Part shown: one piece after another, positions 1 to 9,061 of the stretch
How positions within the stretch are numbered: the stretch's first letter is position 1
Layout: each line of letters begins with the position of its first letter
Assembly (NCBI RefSeq): GCF_000281975.1
Contig: NZ_AKKE01000009.1
Coordinates: 62,001 to 126,000, forward strand
Direction of reading: 5' to 3'
DNA: 64,000 nt
Origin: Novosphingobium sp. AP12
Lineage (GTDB): Bacteria; Pseudomonadota; Alphaproteobacteria; Sphingomonadales; Sphingomonadaceae
Program-made: the position numbers and the translations under genes
Notes under the pieces: model-generated
What the model saw: only the letters and a program-made list of their open reading frames with translations
Told to the model about the DNA's origin: nothing
The model's database searches: none

Positions 1-237
1 GCAAGACGTGCGCAATGTAAGACACCCTGTTCCCGATACATATTTGTTATAATTGATAATTAAAATACATCAGGAGCACATCGCATTAATCAAAAATGTT
101 CGCGATCATTACTCATATAGATTACACTTAGTGAGTTAGCTGAAAATACGTGTTTCTGTATGGGGGTTTTTTATCAATCCGCCCATTACACGTTGAAACT
201 ACGCATTTTTGAGCCAGGCCGTTGTGCCAATGCCGCA
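1..237. other. AT-rich non-coding stretch at left edge
   Basis: No supportable gene is seen. The stretch is clearly richer in A and T than the rest of the window and lies just past the 3' end of the minus-strand export gene. Open frames here are shadows of that gene. It may be an intergenic spacer or the edge of something to the left that cannot be seen. Confidence 0.5.
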
Positions 238-816
238 TCACAGCATGGATTCGTTCACGGTGATCGTGTCGCCTGGCATGATGATGAGGCCGGGATCGCC
301 CACTGGCACCTTGCGGCCACCGCCCCAGCTCTTGCGGCGCACGACGACGGTGCCCTTGTTGGCACGCGTGGTGAACCCGCCCGCCTTGGCGATGCCCTGG
401 AGCAGCGACATCTCGCCGGTGAAGGTATATTCGCCCGGCTTGCCCACCTCGCCTATGACGTAGAACGGCCGGTACGAAATCACGTCCACCGCAACGCGAG
501 GATTGAGGACGTACCCGCCTTGCGCGAGCTTAGCGGTGATCGCGTCGGCCATCTGCTGGGGCGTGCTGCCCGCAGCGGGCACGTCGGAAATCAGCGGCAG
601 GGTCACGCTTCCGGAACTGCCGACCTCGTAATCGCCGGTCAGCGAGGGTTCGTCGAAGACCGCCACCCGTACCTTGTCGCCGGCGTCCAGACGCGTGCCC
701 TGCATCGAGCGGGCATTGGCTTCGGAAACGTCGACGAACGGGTAGTCCTGGGTCGCACATCCGGCCGTGGCCGTCATCGCAAGCAATGCGACCAATGTGG
801 CGGAGCGCCGAACCAT
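238..816 (-). CDS. Polysaccharide export lipoprotein, Wza/GumB family
   Basis: A predicted outer-membrane polysaccharide export protein of 192 residues that would form the periplasmic and outer-membrane exit channel for the polymer made by this locus. I start at the ATG at 816 because it gives a lipoprotein signal peptide (basic MVRR, hydrophobic stretch, lipobox TAGC followed by A at about residue 20). The longer open frame upstream has no signal peptide. The poly_export domain follows (LDAGDKVRVAVFDEP, then SSGSVTLPLISDVPAAG), with a SLBB-like segment (FYVIGEVGKPGEYTF). It is short for Wza and closer in size to GumB or the sphingan-type export proteins. It is divergent from the sugar transferase at 1165. 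Confidence 0.9.
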   Translation of the reverse strand: MVRRSATLVALLAMTATAGCATQDYPFVDVSEANARSMQGTRLDAGDKVRVAVFDEPSLTGDYEVGSSGSVTLPLISDVPAAGSTPQQMADAITAKLAQGGYVLNPRVAVDVISYRPFYVIGEVGKPGEYTFTGEMSLLQGIAKAGGFTTRANKGTVVVRRKSWGGGRKVPVGDPGLIIMPGDTITVNESML

Positions 817-1164
817 GGCTGCAGAAAATACGGCTGATCGTTCATGTCCATGCGGTACAGACTTGGAACAGAGCAAAGTCACCCTCCTTGCTTGCGCGGC
901 CCGACTGGTTGGCGGGAACAACATCATCCTATCCAAGTACATTTTCCGTTCCATACCCCTTATGATGTGCGGGAAAAACAGGAGCGCCGGGTCGATAGTC
1001 AAAAAGGGGTAGCCGAATTTAATTCTTATGATCGATTGCCTGTGAAGGGCGGATGCCGTCACTCTGACCGTGGCTGATCGATCTGTGGCTGTTCCTTGAA
1101 CCGGGGCAGCGAGGTCTTTCGGTGACTGCGACCTTCGGTTGCTACGGATAGAAGGGCAGCCTCC
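817..1164. other. Divergent promoter region of the EPS locus
   Basis: This 348-base spacer separates the export lipoprotein (minus) from the priming transferase (plus), so it should hold both promoters. It contains an AT-rich patch near 1001-1035 just after GGGTAGCC (1007-1014). I see no clear sigma70 boxes and no supportable small gene. Confidence 0.45.
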
Positions 1165-1983
1165 ATGTATGGAAACTCGGTAGGAGTACAGGAACGGAAG
1201 CACGCTTCCGTCTCGGTTTCGTACTCACCTCAAGAAGATCCGTATGGGCGTCATGCGCATGTGCGCTCCCACGTTTCCCATCTCACAGGCCAGGGCGGCA
1301 ACCCGCTCCGCCCGGCGTCGATCGCCGGGAGCGCGCGCTCGCGATGGGATTGCTGGGATGTGCTCGGGCAGCCGGATCATCCGCTCGCGCGGCCGTTCGA
1401 CGTCATCCTCGCGGCGGCGATGATCGTCGCGTTCCTGCCGTTGTTCATCGGCATCACCGTCGCTATCTGGCTCAACGACCGGGGCCCCGTGCTTTTCGTC
1501 CAGCGCCGTGTCGGGCGAAACGGCCGATGTTTCCCATGCCTCAAGTTCCGCTCCATGCGGATCGATGCACAGCAGGTCCTCGCTGCGATCCTGCGCGACG
1601 ATCCGGTGCTGCGGGCGCAGTGGGAACGCGACCACAAATTGCCCAGCGATCCGCGCGTGACCAGCATCGGGCGTATCCTTCGCGTGACCAGCCTGGACGA
1701 GCTTCCGCAACTGTTCAACGTGCTGCGCGGCGAGATGAGCATCGTGGGTCCGCGTCCGATCGTCATAGCGGAGATCCCGCGCTACGGACGCTACATTCAC
1801 CACTATTACGCCGTTCGGCCGGGCCTTACCGGACTGTGGCAGGTCTCGGGGCGCAGCAGCGTGACTTACCGGCGGCGTGTCGCCGCCGACATAAAGTACA
1901 CCCGCGCCCGCACGCTCGTCTTCGACGCCCGCATCCTCGCCGCGACGATACCCGCAGTGGCGACTGGGCGTGGCTCGTGCTGA
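1165..1983 (+). CDS. Undecaprenyl-phosphate sugar-phosphate transferase (priming enzyme)
   Basis: A 272-residue bacterial sugar transferase. This family moves a hexose-1-phosphate from a nucleotide sugar to undecaprenyl phosphate to start each repeat unit at the inner membrane. Visible features are one membrane segment (FDVILAAAMIVAFLPLFIGI, about residues 73-92), the KFRSM motif (about residues 128-132), the DELPQLFNVLRGEMSIVGPRP block and the C-terminal RPGLTGLWQVSGRS motif. Only the catalytic half is present, without the long multi-pass N-terminus of WbaP. A GAAGGGCAG ribosome site precedes the ATG. The sugar transferred cannot be read from the sequence. Confidence 0.93.
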   Translation: MYGNSVGVQERKHASVSVSYSPQEDPYGRHAHVRSHVSHLTGQGGNPLRPASIAGSARSRWDCWDVLGQPDHPLARPFDVILAAAMIVAFLPLFIGITVAIWLNDRGPVLFVQRRVGRNGRCFPCLKFRSMRIDAQQVLAAILRDDPVLRAQWERDHKLPSDPRVTSIGRILRVTSLDELPQLFNVLRGEMSIVGPRPIVIAEIPRYGRYIHHYYAVRPGLTGLWQVSGRSSVTYRRRVAADIKYTRARTLVFDARILAATIPAVATGRGSC

Positions 1984-3245
1984 TAGGCGTGGCTGGGAAA
2001 CGATTGCTGAGCAGGCTCCGACGGACCACCGCCTTGTACTGGCTTGCAGGGCCGCTCATCCCGGTGCTGCTGCCAGCCGCTGCGCGAGCGCAGGACCGGA
2101 CCGTCGCAGTTCCCGAAACCGTGGTGGAGGGCCTTGATCCGACCGGCTTCCGGCTGGGCTCGTTCGTCGCCCTTCCGCGTGTCAACTTCGACGTGCGCTA
2201 CGACGACAACATCTACAACCGCGCCGACAAGATAGAAGACGGCGTGGTGGTAGTCCGGCCGAGCCTGCGGGTGCAAAGCGACTTCTCGCGCCACCAGATC
2301 CGGCTCGATGCCGCGGCCGAGGGGCGGCGCTATTTCGACATGACGGCGGAAGACAGCAACCAATGGGCATTCGACGCGGCGGGGCGCCTCGACTTCGCGA
2401 ACCGCTTCGTCCTGGCCATAAACACGGGCGTCGCCCGCCGGATCGAGCGCCGCGGCACCTTCGGCGACCAGTTCTTCACCGACCGGCCGGTCGTCTACAT
2501 GGACACCGGAGTCGGCGCGACGCTCTCGCGGATGGGCGGGATCGTCGAATGGCAGGCAAGCGTGAGCACCCGCAATCTGGAGTACAAGGACGCGTCTCTC
2601 GGCGGTGTCGAGATCGACCAGTCGTACCGCGACGTGAGGCGTGACGCGCTGGCTTTCCGGATCGACTACCGGCGATCGGTGAAGCTGGGCGTGTTCATGC
2701 GCCTGACGGGCACCCACCTTGCCTACGACCTGGGCTCCAGCAGGGATTCCAAAGGCTTCTCCGTCGTGGGTGGGCTCAGTTACCGCATCACCGACTTGCT
2801 CACGGTTGAAGGTGCGCTCGGCTACGTGACGCAGAAAATGGACGATCCGAGGCGGAGCGACATTGGCGCGGTCGACTATCACTTGAGCGTCTCCTGGACA
2901 CCGACGCCGCGCACCCGGTTCGAACTCAAGGGCGAACGCAACGTCGAGCGGAGCCCTCTCGCGATCGATGCGGCGGTCCTCCAGTCTACGATCATCGGCA
3001 CGGCGACGATCGCGGTCGGCAGCCGGACCTTCGTCGGGCTCGAGGTCGGGTTCCTCCGCAACGACTACGACGGGTTCGACCGGCGCGAATCGCGCATCCA
3101 CGGCGAAGCCACGATCAACCGGACGGTGACGAAAAACATCGCGGCGTTCGTCGGCTTCAGCGGCAGGCACCAACGGGGGTCGGGCATCAATCCCCGTGAA
3201 TATGACGGCCTTGCCGCGCGCATCGGCGCGAGAATGGCGATCTGA
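1977..3245 (+). CDS. Outer-membrane beta-barrel protein of EPS locus
   Basis: A secreted barrel-like protein of about 422 residues. The open frame extends far upstream, but the coding part begins at GTG 1977, which overlaps the transferase stop (1981-1983), or at GTG 1989; both suit translational coupling. A signal peptide ends at AAARAQ, near residue 36. The rest is rich in alternating polar and aromatic strands (FDVRYDDNIYNR, LRVQSDFSRHQIRLDAAAEGR) and ends in an aromatic/basic strand, as in outer-membrane barrels of the BBP2 type seen next to sphingan and other EPS genes. A role in polymer exit is inferred from position only. Confidence 0.8.
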   Translation: MLIGVAGKRLLSRLRRTTALYWLAGPLIPVLLPAAARAQDRTVAVPETVVEGLDPTGFRLGSFVALPRVNFDVRYDDNIYNRADKIEDGVVVVRPSLRVQSDFSRHQIRLDAAAEGRRYFDMTAEDSNQWAFDAAGRLDFANRFVLAINTGVARRIERRGTFGDQFFTDRPVVYMDTGVGATLSRMGGIVEWQASVSTRNLEYKDASLGGVEIDQSYRDVRRDALAFRIDYRRSVKLGVFMRLTGTHLAYDLGSSRDSKGFSVVGGLSYRITDLLTVEGALGYVTQKMDDPRRSDIGAVDYHLSVSWTPTPRTRFELKGERNVERSPLAIDAAVLQSTIIGTATIAVGSRTFVGLEVGFLRNDYDGFDRRESRIHGEATINRTVTKNIAAFVGFSGRHQRGSGINPREYDGLAARIGARMAI

Positions 3246-3302
3246 AGATTCCGAATTCTCCACCGGGCGGATCTCCCTCCGCCCCGGCGACAGGAGCAGA
3301 GC

Positions 3303-5444
3303 ATGAACAGTTCACACCAGATTATCAGTGCCGCTCCCGACCCGCGGGATCTTGCCTTTGCCCCGGGACAGTCCCTGATGCAGGCAGGGGACCGCGTGGA
3401 CCTCAGCGGGTCCATGGCGTTTTTCCGTCGGCGCTCGGGCCTCATCGCGATGGTGACCGCCGCCGCCGTCGCGATCGGCGCTGCGATCACCTATTCGATG
3501 CCGGTCACCTACACCGCCGAAGCGACGGTGAGCCTGCTGGCTCCGACCGAGGACCCGGGCGGAGTGGCCGGGGCAGGTCGCCAGGCCGGACCGGCGCCCA
3601 ACAGCTCCTATGTCGACACCCAAGTGGAAACGCTCAAGTCGCGTGACCTCGCGCAGCGGGTGGCGGGCGCGCTGGGCGTCCTCGCCGGGAAGACGACGGC
3701 CGAGCAGGCCGTGATCGTGACCCAGTTCCAGTCGAACGTCTCGGCCGTGCGCAGCGGCGAGAGTTATGCCCTGAAGGTCGTCTTCAAGGCGCCCAGCGGG
3801 CAGGACGCGGCCAAGGTCGCCAACATGTACGCCCAGCAGTTCACCCAGCTCGAGGTCGAGTCCACTCGCGAGAGCAATCAGGCGACGGCCCGCCTCGTCG
3901 AGCCGCGCCTGCAGCAATTGCTGCAGCAGGCCCATTCCGACACCGAACGGCTGCAGCGCTATCGTATCGCCAACGGACTGCTCAGCACCTCGGGCGCGTC
4001 GCTGACCGAGCAGGAGATTTCCAGCTACAACCAGGAAGTGACCAAGGCCCGCGCGGAAGCTGCGGAAAGCGAAGCCCGTCTGGGCACGGCGCAGGCGCAA
4101 CTGCGCTCCGGATCTTCCGGCGAAGACGTGGGCGAGGCGCTGGGCTCCAGCGTGATCGGGGGGCTGCGCGCACGCGAATCGCAGGTCGGCGGCCAGGTCG
4201 CCAATCTTCAGGCCCGATACGGTCCCAATCATCCCGAACTCGTGCGGATGAAGAGTGAACTCGCCGAGGTCCGCAGCGACATCAAGAACGAGATCACCCG
4301 CATCATGGCGAACCTCGCGGCGCAGCGCGACGTTGCGAACCAGCGCCTTGCCTCGCTGACCACGAGCCTTGGGGCCGCGCGGGGCAATCTGGCGCGGAAC
4401 AACGCCGCGATGGTCGGCCTCGACGAGCTGGAACGTGCTGCGCAGTCGTCGCAGGCGATGTACGAGAGCTATCTCAACAACTACAAGCAGCTCGTCGCCC
4501 AGGACGGAACCCAGCGGCCGAACGCGCGGGTGCTTTCGCTGGCGGAAGTGCCGCTGCTGCCCAGCTCGCCCAACGTGCCGATGAACATGATCCTCTCGCT
4601 GGTGATCGGCCTCGGCGCCGGCTTGGCGGCCGCCTATGTGGCCGAAGCCCTGTTCCGGGGCGTGACGACGGCGGATGAGGTGCAGCAGGGACTGGGCATC
4701 CGTTGCCTCGGCTCGGTGCCCCTGCTGGCCTCGGTCAGCCGCAAGTCGCGGCGCGAGGTACCGGCGATCACCCAGGAGCCGCGCTCCGCGTTTGCAGAGT
4801 CCTTCCGTTCGCTGCGCACCTCGATCGAGCACGCCGTCTACGGGCCGGCACAAGTCATCGCGATCACCTCGGCGCTGCCCAAGGAGGGCAAGACGACCAT
4901 AGCCTCGTGTCTGGCCCAGACGCTGGCCGTGGGAGGGCGCGGAACGATCCTCGTCGACTGCGACTTGCGCGGGCGCGGCGTCAGCCGGCTCCTGCGGCTC
5001 TCGTCCGATCATCCGGGCCTCATCGAGGTTCTCGAAGGCAACGTGCCACTGGCCGATGCACTGGTTACCGGCGAGTCCGGCCTCTGCGTGCTGCCGATCA
5101 AGCCCTCGGACATGGAGCGGGACAACCTCCTGACCGGCGAGACCTTCGCGCGGCTCATCGAGGAACTGCGCGCCTGCTTCGATCACGTCGTGCTCGATCT
5201 GCCGCCGATCCTGCCGATCGCCTCGGGGCGCACAATCGCCGGCGTGGCCGATGCGACGGTGCTGGTGGTGCGCTGGCGCAAGACCATGCAGGGCGCGGCG
5301 CGCTCCGCCCTCAACATGCTGCCGCGCGAAAGCGTGAACGTGGTGGGGGTGACCATCAACCAGGTCGACATCCGGCGTCGGCGCCTCTTCGGATATAGCG
5401 ATCCGTCCTACTTCTATCGCCAGTACAAGGGATATTACGCGTGA
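3303..5444 (+). CDS. Wzc/ExoP-like chain-length determinant with BY-kinase domain
   Basis: A 713-residue fusion of a Wzz-type periplasmic domain and a bacterial tyrosine kinase, which controls polymer length and the export channel. Membrane segments lie near residues 47-67 and 425-449, with a long coiled-coil region between them. The cytoplasmic ATPase has Walker A at about 523-532 (SALPKEGKTT), Walker A' near 549 (LVDCDLRGRG) and Walker B near 630 (VVLDLPP). The C-terminus is tyrosine-rich (YSDPSYFYRQYKGYYA), which is the usual autophosphorylation cluster. The ATG follows a GGAGCAG ribosome site. The stop overlaps the GTG of the next gene. Confidence 0.94.
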   Translation: MNSSHQIISAAPDPRDLAFAPGQSLMQAGDRVDLSGSMAFFRRRSGLIAMVTAAAVAIGAAITYSMPVTYTAEATVSLLAPTEDPGGVAGAGRQAGPAPNSSYVDTQVETLKSRDLAQRVAGALGVLAGKTTAEQAVIVTQFQSNVSAVRSGESYALKVVFKAPSGQDAAKVANMYAQQFTQLEVESTRESNQATARLVEPRLQQLLQQAHSDTERLQRYRIANGLLSTSGASLTEQEISSYNQEVTKARAEAAESEARLGTAQAQLRSGSSGEDVGEALGSSVIGGLRARESQVGGQVANLQARYGPNHPELVRMKSELAEVRSDIKNEITRIMANLAAQRDVANQRLASLTTSLGAARGNLARNNAAMVGLDELERAAQSSQAMYESYLNNYKQLVAQDGTQRPNARVLSLAEVPLLPSSPNVPMNMILSLVIGLGAGLAAAYVAEALFRGVTTADEVQQGLGIRCLGSVPLLASVSRKSRREVPAITQEPRSAFAESFRSLRTSIEHAVYGPAQVIAITSALPKEGKTTIASCLAQTLAVGGRGTILVDCDLRGRGVSRLLRLSSDHPGLIEVLEGNVPLADALVTGESGLCVLPIKPSDMERDNLLTGETFARLIEELRACFDHVVLDLPPILPIASGRTIAGVADATVLVVRWRKTMQGAARSALNMLPRESVNVVGVTINQVDIRRRRLFGYSDPSYFYRQYKGYYA

Positions 5445-6604
5445 TTCCAGGCGCGACCCCCGGCGTGCTTACGAGCAGGGCCGAGACGACGGTTGCCGGC
5501 GCCTATGGCCGCTTCAGCGAGCCGCGGGTCGCGATCGTGCACTACTGGCTTGTCTCGATGCGCGGAGGCGAGCGAGTGCTCGAACGGCTGCTGGGCCTGT
5601 TTCCCGGCGCCGACGTCTTCACGCACGTCTACGACGAGAGCCGCATGTCCGAGCGCATCCGACAGGCCAAGGTGACGACCACCTGGATCAACGGACTGCC
5701 GTTCTCCCGGAAGTTCTACCAGTACTACCTGCCGTTCATGCCGATGGCGCTGGAGCAGCTCGACCTTTCGGAATACGACCTGGTCATCAGCAGCGAGAGC
5801 GGCCCGGCCAAGGGCATCATCGCCAGCCCTCATGCGCAGCACATGTGCTATTGCCATTCGCCGATGCGCTACCTGTGGGATCACTACCACCTGTACCGCA
5901 AGGACGCGAACCCGATCGCCCGCGCAGCGATGCCGCTGATCTATCACCGGATGCGCCAGTGGGATCTCGCCTCTAGCGCCCGGGTCGACAACATTGCCGC
6001 CAACAGCACGTTCATCCGGGACCGCGTGCGCAAGTATTGGCGCCGGGAAGCGGAGGTGATCCACCCGCCGGTGGATACGCGCATCTTCACGCCCAGCCTG
6101 GAAGTGGACGACCACTACCTGTGGGTCGGCCAGATGGTGCCCTACAAGCGGCCCGACCTCGCCGTGGAAGCGTTCAATCGCACCGGACTGCCACTGCTGA
6201 TGGTGGGGGAGGGCGGCATGCTCGCCAAGCTGAAGCGGATTGCCGGGCCTAATATCCGGTTCGTCTCGCGCCTGGGGTTCAATGAACTGCGCCAGGCTTA
6301 CGCCCGCGCACGGGCGCTCGTCTTCACCGCGGAGGAAGATTTCGGTATCGTCCCGGTAGAGGCGATGGCATCGGGGCGACCGGTGCTTGCCTACGGGCGG
6401 GGCGGGGTGCTCGACAGCGTCGTCCCCGGCGAGACCGGCCTGTTCTTCGAGCGGCAGACCGCCGACTCGCTGGTCGACGGCATCGAGAGGTTCGAGCGCT
6501 GGTTGCCGGAATTCGACCCCAGGCGGTCGGTAGCGCAGTCGAACCTGTTTGCGCCCGAACATTTCGACCGAAAGATCCTGGCAGCGGTGGGACACTCGTC
6601 GTGA
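5441..6604 (+). CDS. Glycosyltransferase family 4
   Basis: A 387-residue GT-B retaining glycosyltransferase, probably adding one sugar of the repeat unit on the cytoplasmic face. It starts at GTG 5441, four bases inside the kinase gene (GTGA). The N-terminal domain begins VAIVHYWLVSMRGGERVLE, and the donor-binding C-terminal half has the EDFGIVPVEAMASGRPV motif that holds the two glutamates of the family. The sequence CYCHSPMRYLWDHYHLY resembles WbaZ/mannosyltransferase-like GT4 enzymes. Donor and acceptor are not predictable. Confidence 0.9.
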   Translation: MIPGATPGVLTSRAETTVAGAYGRFSEPRVAIVHYWLVSMRGGERVLERLLGLFPGADVFTHVYDESRMSERIRQAKVTTTWINGLPFSRKFYQYYLPFMPMALEQLDLSEYDLVISSESGPAKGIIASPHAQHMCYCHSPMRYLWDHYHLYRKDANPIARAAMPLIYHRMRQWDLASSARVDNIAANSTFIRDRVRKYWRREAEVIHPPVDTRIFTPSLEVDDHYLWVGQMVPYKRPDLAVEAFNRTGLPLLMVGEGGMLAKLKRIAGPNIRFVSRLGFNELRQAYARARALVFTAEEDFGIVPVEAMASGRPVLAYGRGGVLDSVVPGETGLFFERQTADSLVDGIERFERWLPEFDPRRSVAQSNLFAPEHFDRKILAAVGHSS

Positions 6605-6632
6605 CACCGTGGTTCGGGCGCGGAGGGCGCGG

Positions 6633-8126
6633 ATGAGCTTTACATTCATCGGCCTCCTCCAACTCATGATCGGGTCCATGCTGCTGTTCCGGTCGATGCC
6701 GGCGATGCTGGTGTTCCTGATGGCCTCGGGGCTGTTCGGAGGCTCGGCGGCGTTGACCGTCTCGGCTCTGGGCAACAGTTCGATCCCGCCGATCCAGTTC
6801 GCGCTGATCTTCGTCTACCTGCGCGTGATGATGCCGAGCGGCGGCTACTTCGGCCTGTGGACCGAGGGCGTGAAGGACAACTTCATGCTCGTGCTGTTCA
6901 CGCTTTACGGCATGGCGGCGGCGTTTATCGCCCCGCGCATCTTCGCCGACCAGATCAACGTCGCGCCGATGCGCTTCGACGACGCGCGCAGTCTGTTCGA
7001 CACGGTGCCTCTGCGGCCGACCGCGCAGAACATCACCGCTGCAGTGTATCTGCTGGGCGCCCTGCTGGCGACGCTGGGGACTTACGTCGCCGTGCGCACC
7101 GCGGGCGGTATCGAGGCGCTGGTCAAGGGCGGGGTCGTGATCGCCTGGATCCATGCCCTGAGCGGGCTTGTCGCTTCGCAGACCAAGGGGACGCCGGTCG
7201 AAGGCTTCTTCGCGCTATTCCGCAACGGGACTTACGCCCAGCTCGACCAGTCCTACCAGGGATTCAACCGCATCGATGGGTTCTTTCCCGAAGCCTCGGG
7301 GTGGGCAGCGTTCGGTCTCGGATGGTTCATCTTCAACTGCGAGTGCTGGTATCGTTCGGTCTGGGCCAGGCACACCGGGGCGGCGGCGCTGGTACTGGGC
7401 GCGGTGCTGTTCATCAGCACGTCCAGCACGGCTTATGTCGGGCTCGGCTGCTATGCGGCGTTCTTCCTGGGCCGCGCGGCCATCGCGCCGGGGAGCGCCA
7501 ATCCCGTCCGCTTGCGACAGGCCGCCGTCGCCGTCGGTGCCATGGTCGTGCTGGCAGCGCTGGCGCTGGCGGTCATGCCCGGCGGCGCGGCCAAGATCGG
7601 CGACATGATCCTCCACATGACGGTGGACAAGAGCGACAGCTCGTCCGGTCAGCAGCGCCTGTTCTGGGCGATGCAGGGCGTCACCGCCTTCACCGCCTCC
7701 GGGGGGCTGGGAGTGGGTCCGGGCAGCTTCCGCTCGTCGAGCCTGTTCATGGCGATCCTGGGCACGATGGGCGTGATCGGCATCCTCACCTTCGCGCTCT
7801 ACCTGCTCAACGTCGTGAAACTGCCCGCCTACGGCCGCGGCGGAAGCGCGCAGGGCGGCGGGGCGATAAGCGCCGTGATGCGCGCGTGCGCCACCACGGC
7901 CGTCATCATACTCGTCCCCGCCGCGATCGCCTCTCCTAATAGCCATCCGGGCACGAGCTTTGCGATGTTCGCGGGCGCAGCGCTCGCCCTGCGCCGGATG
8001 CTGCCGCGCCAGGTCGTCACGCCCGACTTCTCGTTGGCGGTCAGTCGCGGCATTTCGGGGGCACTGCCGCAATCGGCGCCATCCAGCACCGCATCGCGCC
8101 CCAGCGCTTCCGGAGGAACGACCTGA
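6633..8126 (+). CDS. Wzy-like O-antigen/EPS polymerase
   Basis: A polytopic membrane protein of 497 residues with about ten hydrophobic segments, of which a long one is followed by a periplasmic loop. A ligase/polymerase-like core (GSFRSSSLFMAILGTMGVIGI) sits near the C-terminus. In context it is the polymerase that joins repeat units in the periplasm. I start at ATG 6633, which has GGAGGG five bases upstream; the longer frame lacks a good start. The stop overlaps the next ATG (TGATG). Wzy proteins have little sequence conservation, so the assignment rests on topology and neighbours. Confidence 0.78.
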   Translation: MSFTFIGLLQLMIGSMLLFRSMPAMLVFLMASGLFGGSAALTVSALGNSSIPPIQFALIFVYLRVMMPSGGYFGLWTEGVKDNFMLVLFTLYGMAAAFIAPRIFADQINVAPMRFDDARSLFDTVPLRPTAQNITAAVYLLGALLATLGTYVAVRTAGGIEALVKGGVVIAWIHALSGLVASQTKGTPVEGFFALFRNGTYAQLDQSYQGFNRIDGFFPEASGWAAFGLGWFIFNCECWYRSVWARHTGAAALVLGAVLFISTSSTAYVGLGCYAAFFLGRAAIAPGSANPVRLRQAAVAVGAMVVLAALALAVMPGGAAKIGDMILHMTVDKSDSSSGQQRLFWAMQGVTAFTASGGLGVGPGSFRSSSLFMAILGTMGVIGILTFALYLLNVVKLPAYGRGGSAQGGGAISAVMRACATTAVIILVPAAIASPNSHPGTSFAMFAGAALALRRMLPRQVVTPDFSLAVSRGISGALPQSAPSSTASRPSASGGTT

Positions 8127-9061
8127 TGCATTTCCGTTCGATCGCCGATCTCTACAAGGACGTCTGGCGGGGACTCTCGCGGGTGCCGCACGACATCGAC
8201 GTGGTGGTCGGCATTCCGCGCAGCGGAATGCTGCCCGCGACGATGATCGCGCTTGCCCGCAACCTTCCGCTGGCGGAGATCGACGGCTTCGCGGCGGGGC
8301 AGGCACTTGGTGTCGGCCACACCCGCCGGGAGGATACCGGGGCTGGCAGTTTCGTCCATGCGCTGGTGATCGACGACAGTTGCCGCACCGGCGCATCCAT
8401 GCGCGAGGCGCGCGAAAAGTTGGCGCATCTCGGGTGCCGTATCACTTTCGCGGCAGTCTACGGGACAGGCGAAAGCTCAGGCGAAGTCGACCTAATCTTC
8501 GCGGCCGTCCCCGAGCCGCGCGTGTTCGAATGGAACGTGCTGCATCATCCCATCGTCTCGCGCTCCTGCTTCGACATCGACGGCGTGCTCTGCGTCGATC
8601 CGACCGAGGCGGAGAACGACGATGGTGCCCGCTACCTGAGCTTCCTCGCGGAGGCCGTGCCGCTCCATCGCCCCCGCCGTGAGATCGCGATGCTGGTGAC
8701 CAGTCGTCTCGAAAAGTACCGCGCGCCAACCGAGGATTGGCTGGAGCGCCAAGGCATCCGCTACGGCGAACTGCGCATGCTGGACCTTCCCGATGCGGCG
8801 ACGCGGCGCCGACTGGGCGCGCACGCCGGCTTCAAGGCGGAAGTCTACCGCGGGTCCTCGTGTGCCCTGTTCGTCGAGAGCGAACTGCACCAGGCCCGCG
8901 ACATCGCCCGCCTTGCCGGCAAGCCGGTCCTCAGCCTGCAGGGACCGCAGATGCTCGTGCCCGGAGCGCTCAACGTCCAGGCGATCGGCCACAAGCTGGC
9001 GCCGAGCCGGATGCGCGCACGGGTCGGCCGCGTCGTATCGCGGATGTTGCAGGCGGGATGA
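8126..9061 (+). CDS. Phosphoribosyltransferase-HAD-like two-domain protein
   Basis: A 311-residue protein with an N-terminal type I phosphoribosyltransferase fold. The PRPP loop is VIDDSCRTGAS (residues 81-91) and an upstream GIPRSGM loop lies at residues 29-35. A second part begins at about residue 148 with CFDIDGVLC, which looks like HAD motif I (D150, D152), followed by LVTSRLEKYRAPTEDWL, which fits HAD motif II. It overlaps both neighbours by a few bases, so it is part of the EPS operon. Its substrate is unknown; it could make or recycle an activated pentose or a phosphorylated sugar, but this is inference. Confidence 0.72.
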   Translation: MHFRSIADLYKDVWRGLSRVPHDIDVVVGIPRSGMLPATMIALARNLPLAEIDGFAAGQALGVGHTRREDTGAGSFVHALVIDDSCRTGASMREAREKLAHLGCRITFAAVYGTGESSGEVDLIFAAVPEPRVFEWNVLHHPIVSRSCFDIDGVLCVDPTEAENDDGARYLSFLAEAVPLHRPRREIAMLVTSRLEKYRAPTEDWLERQGIRYGELRMLDLPDAATRRRLGAHAGFKAEVYRGSSCALFVESELHQARDIARLAGKPVLSLQGPQMLVPGALNVQAIGHKLAPSRMRARVGRVVSRMLQAG

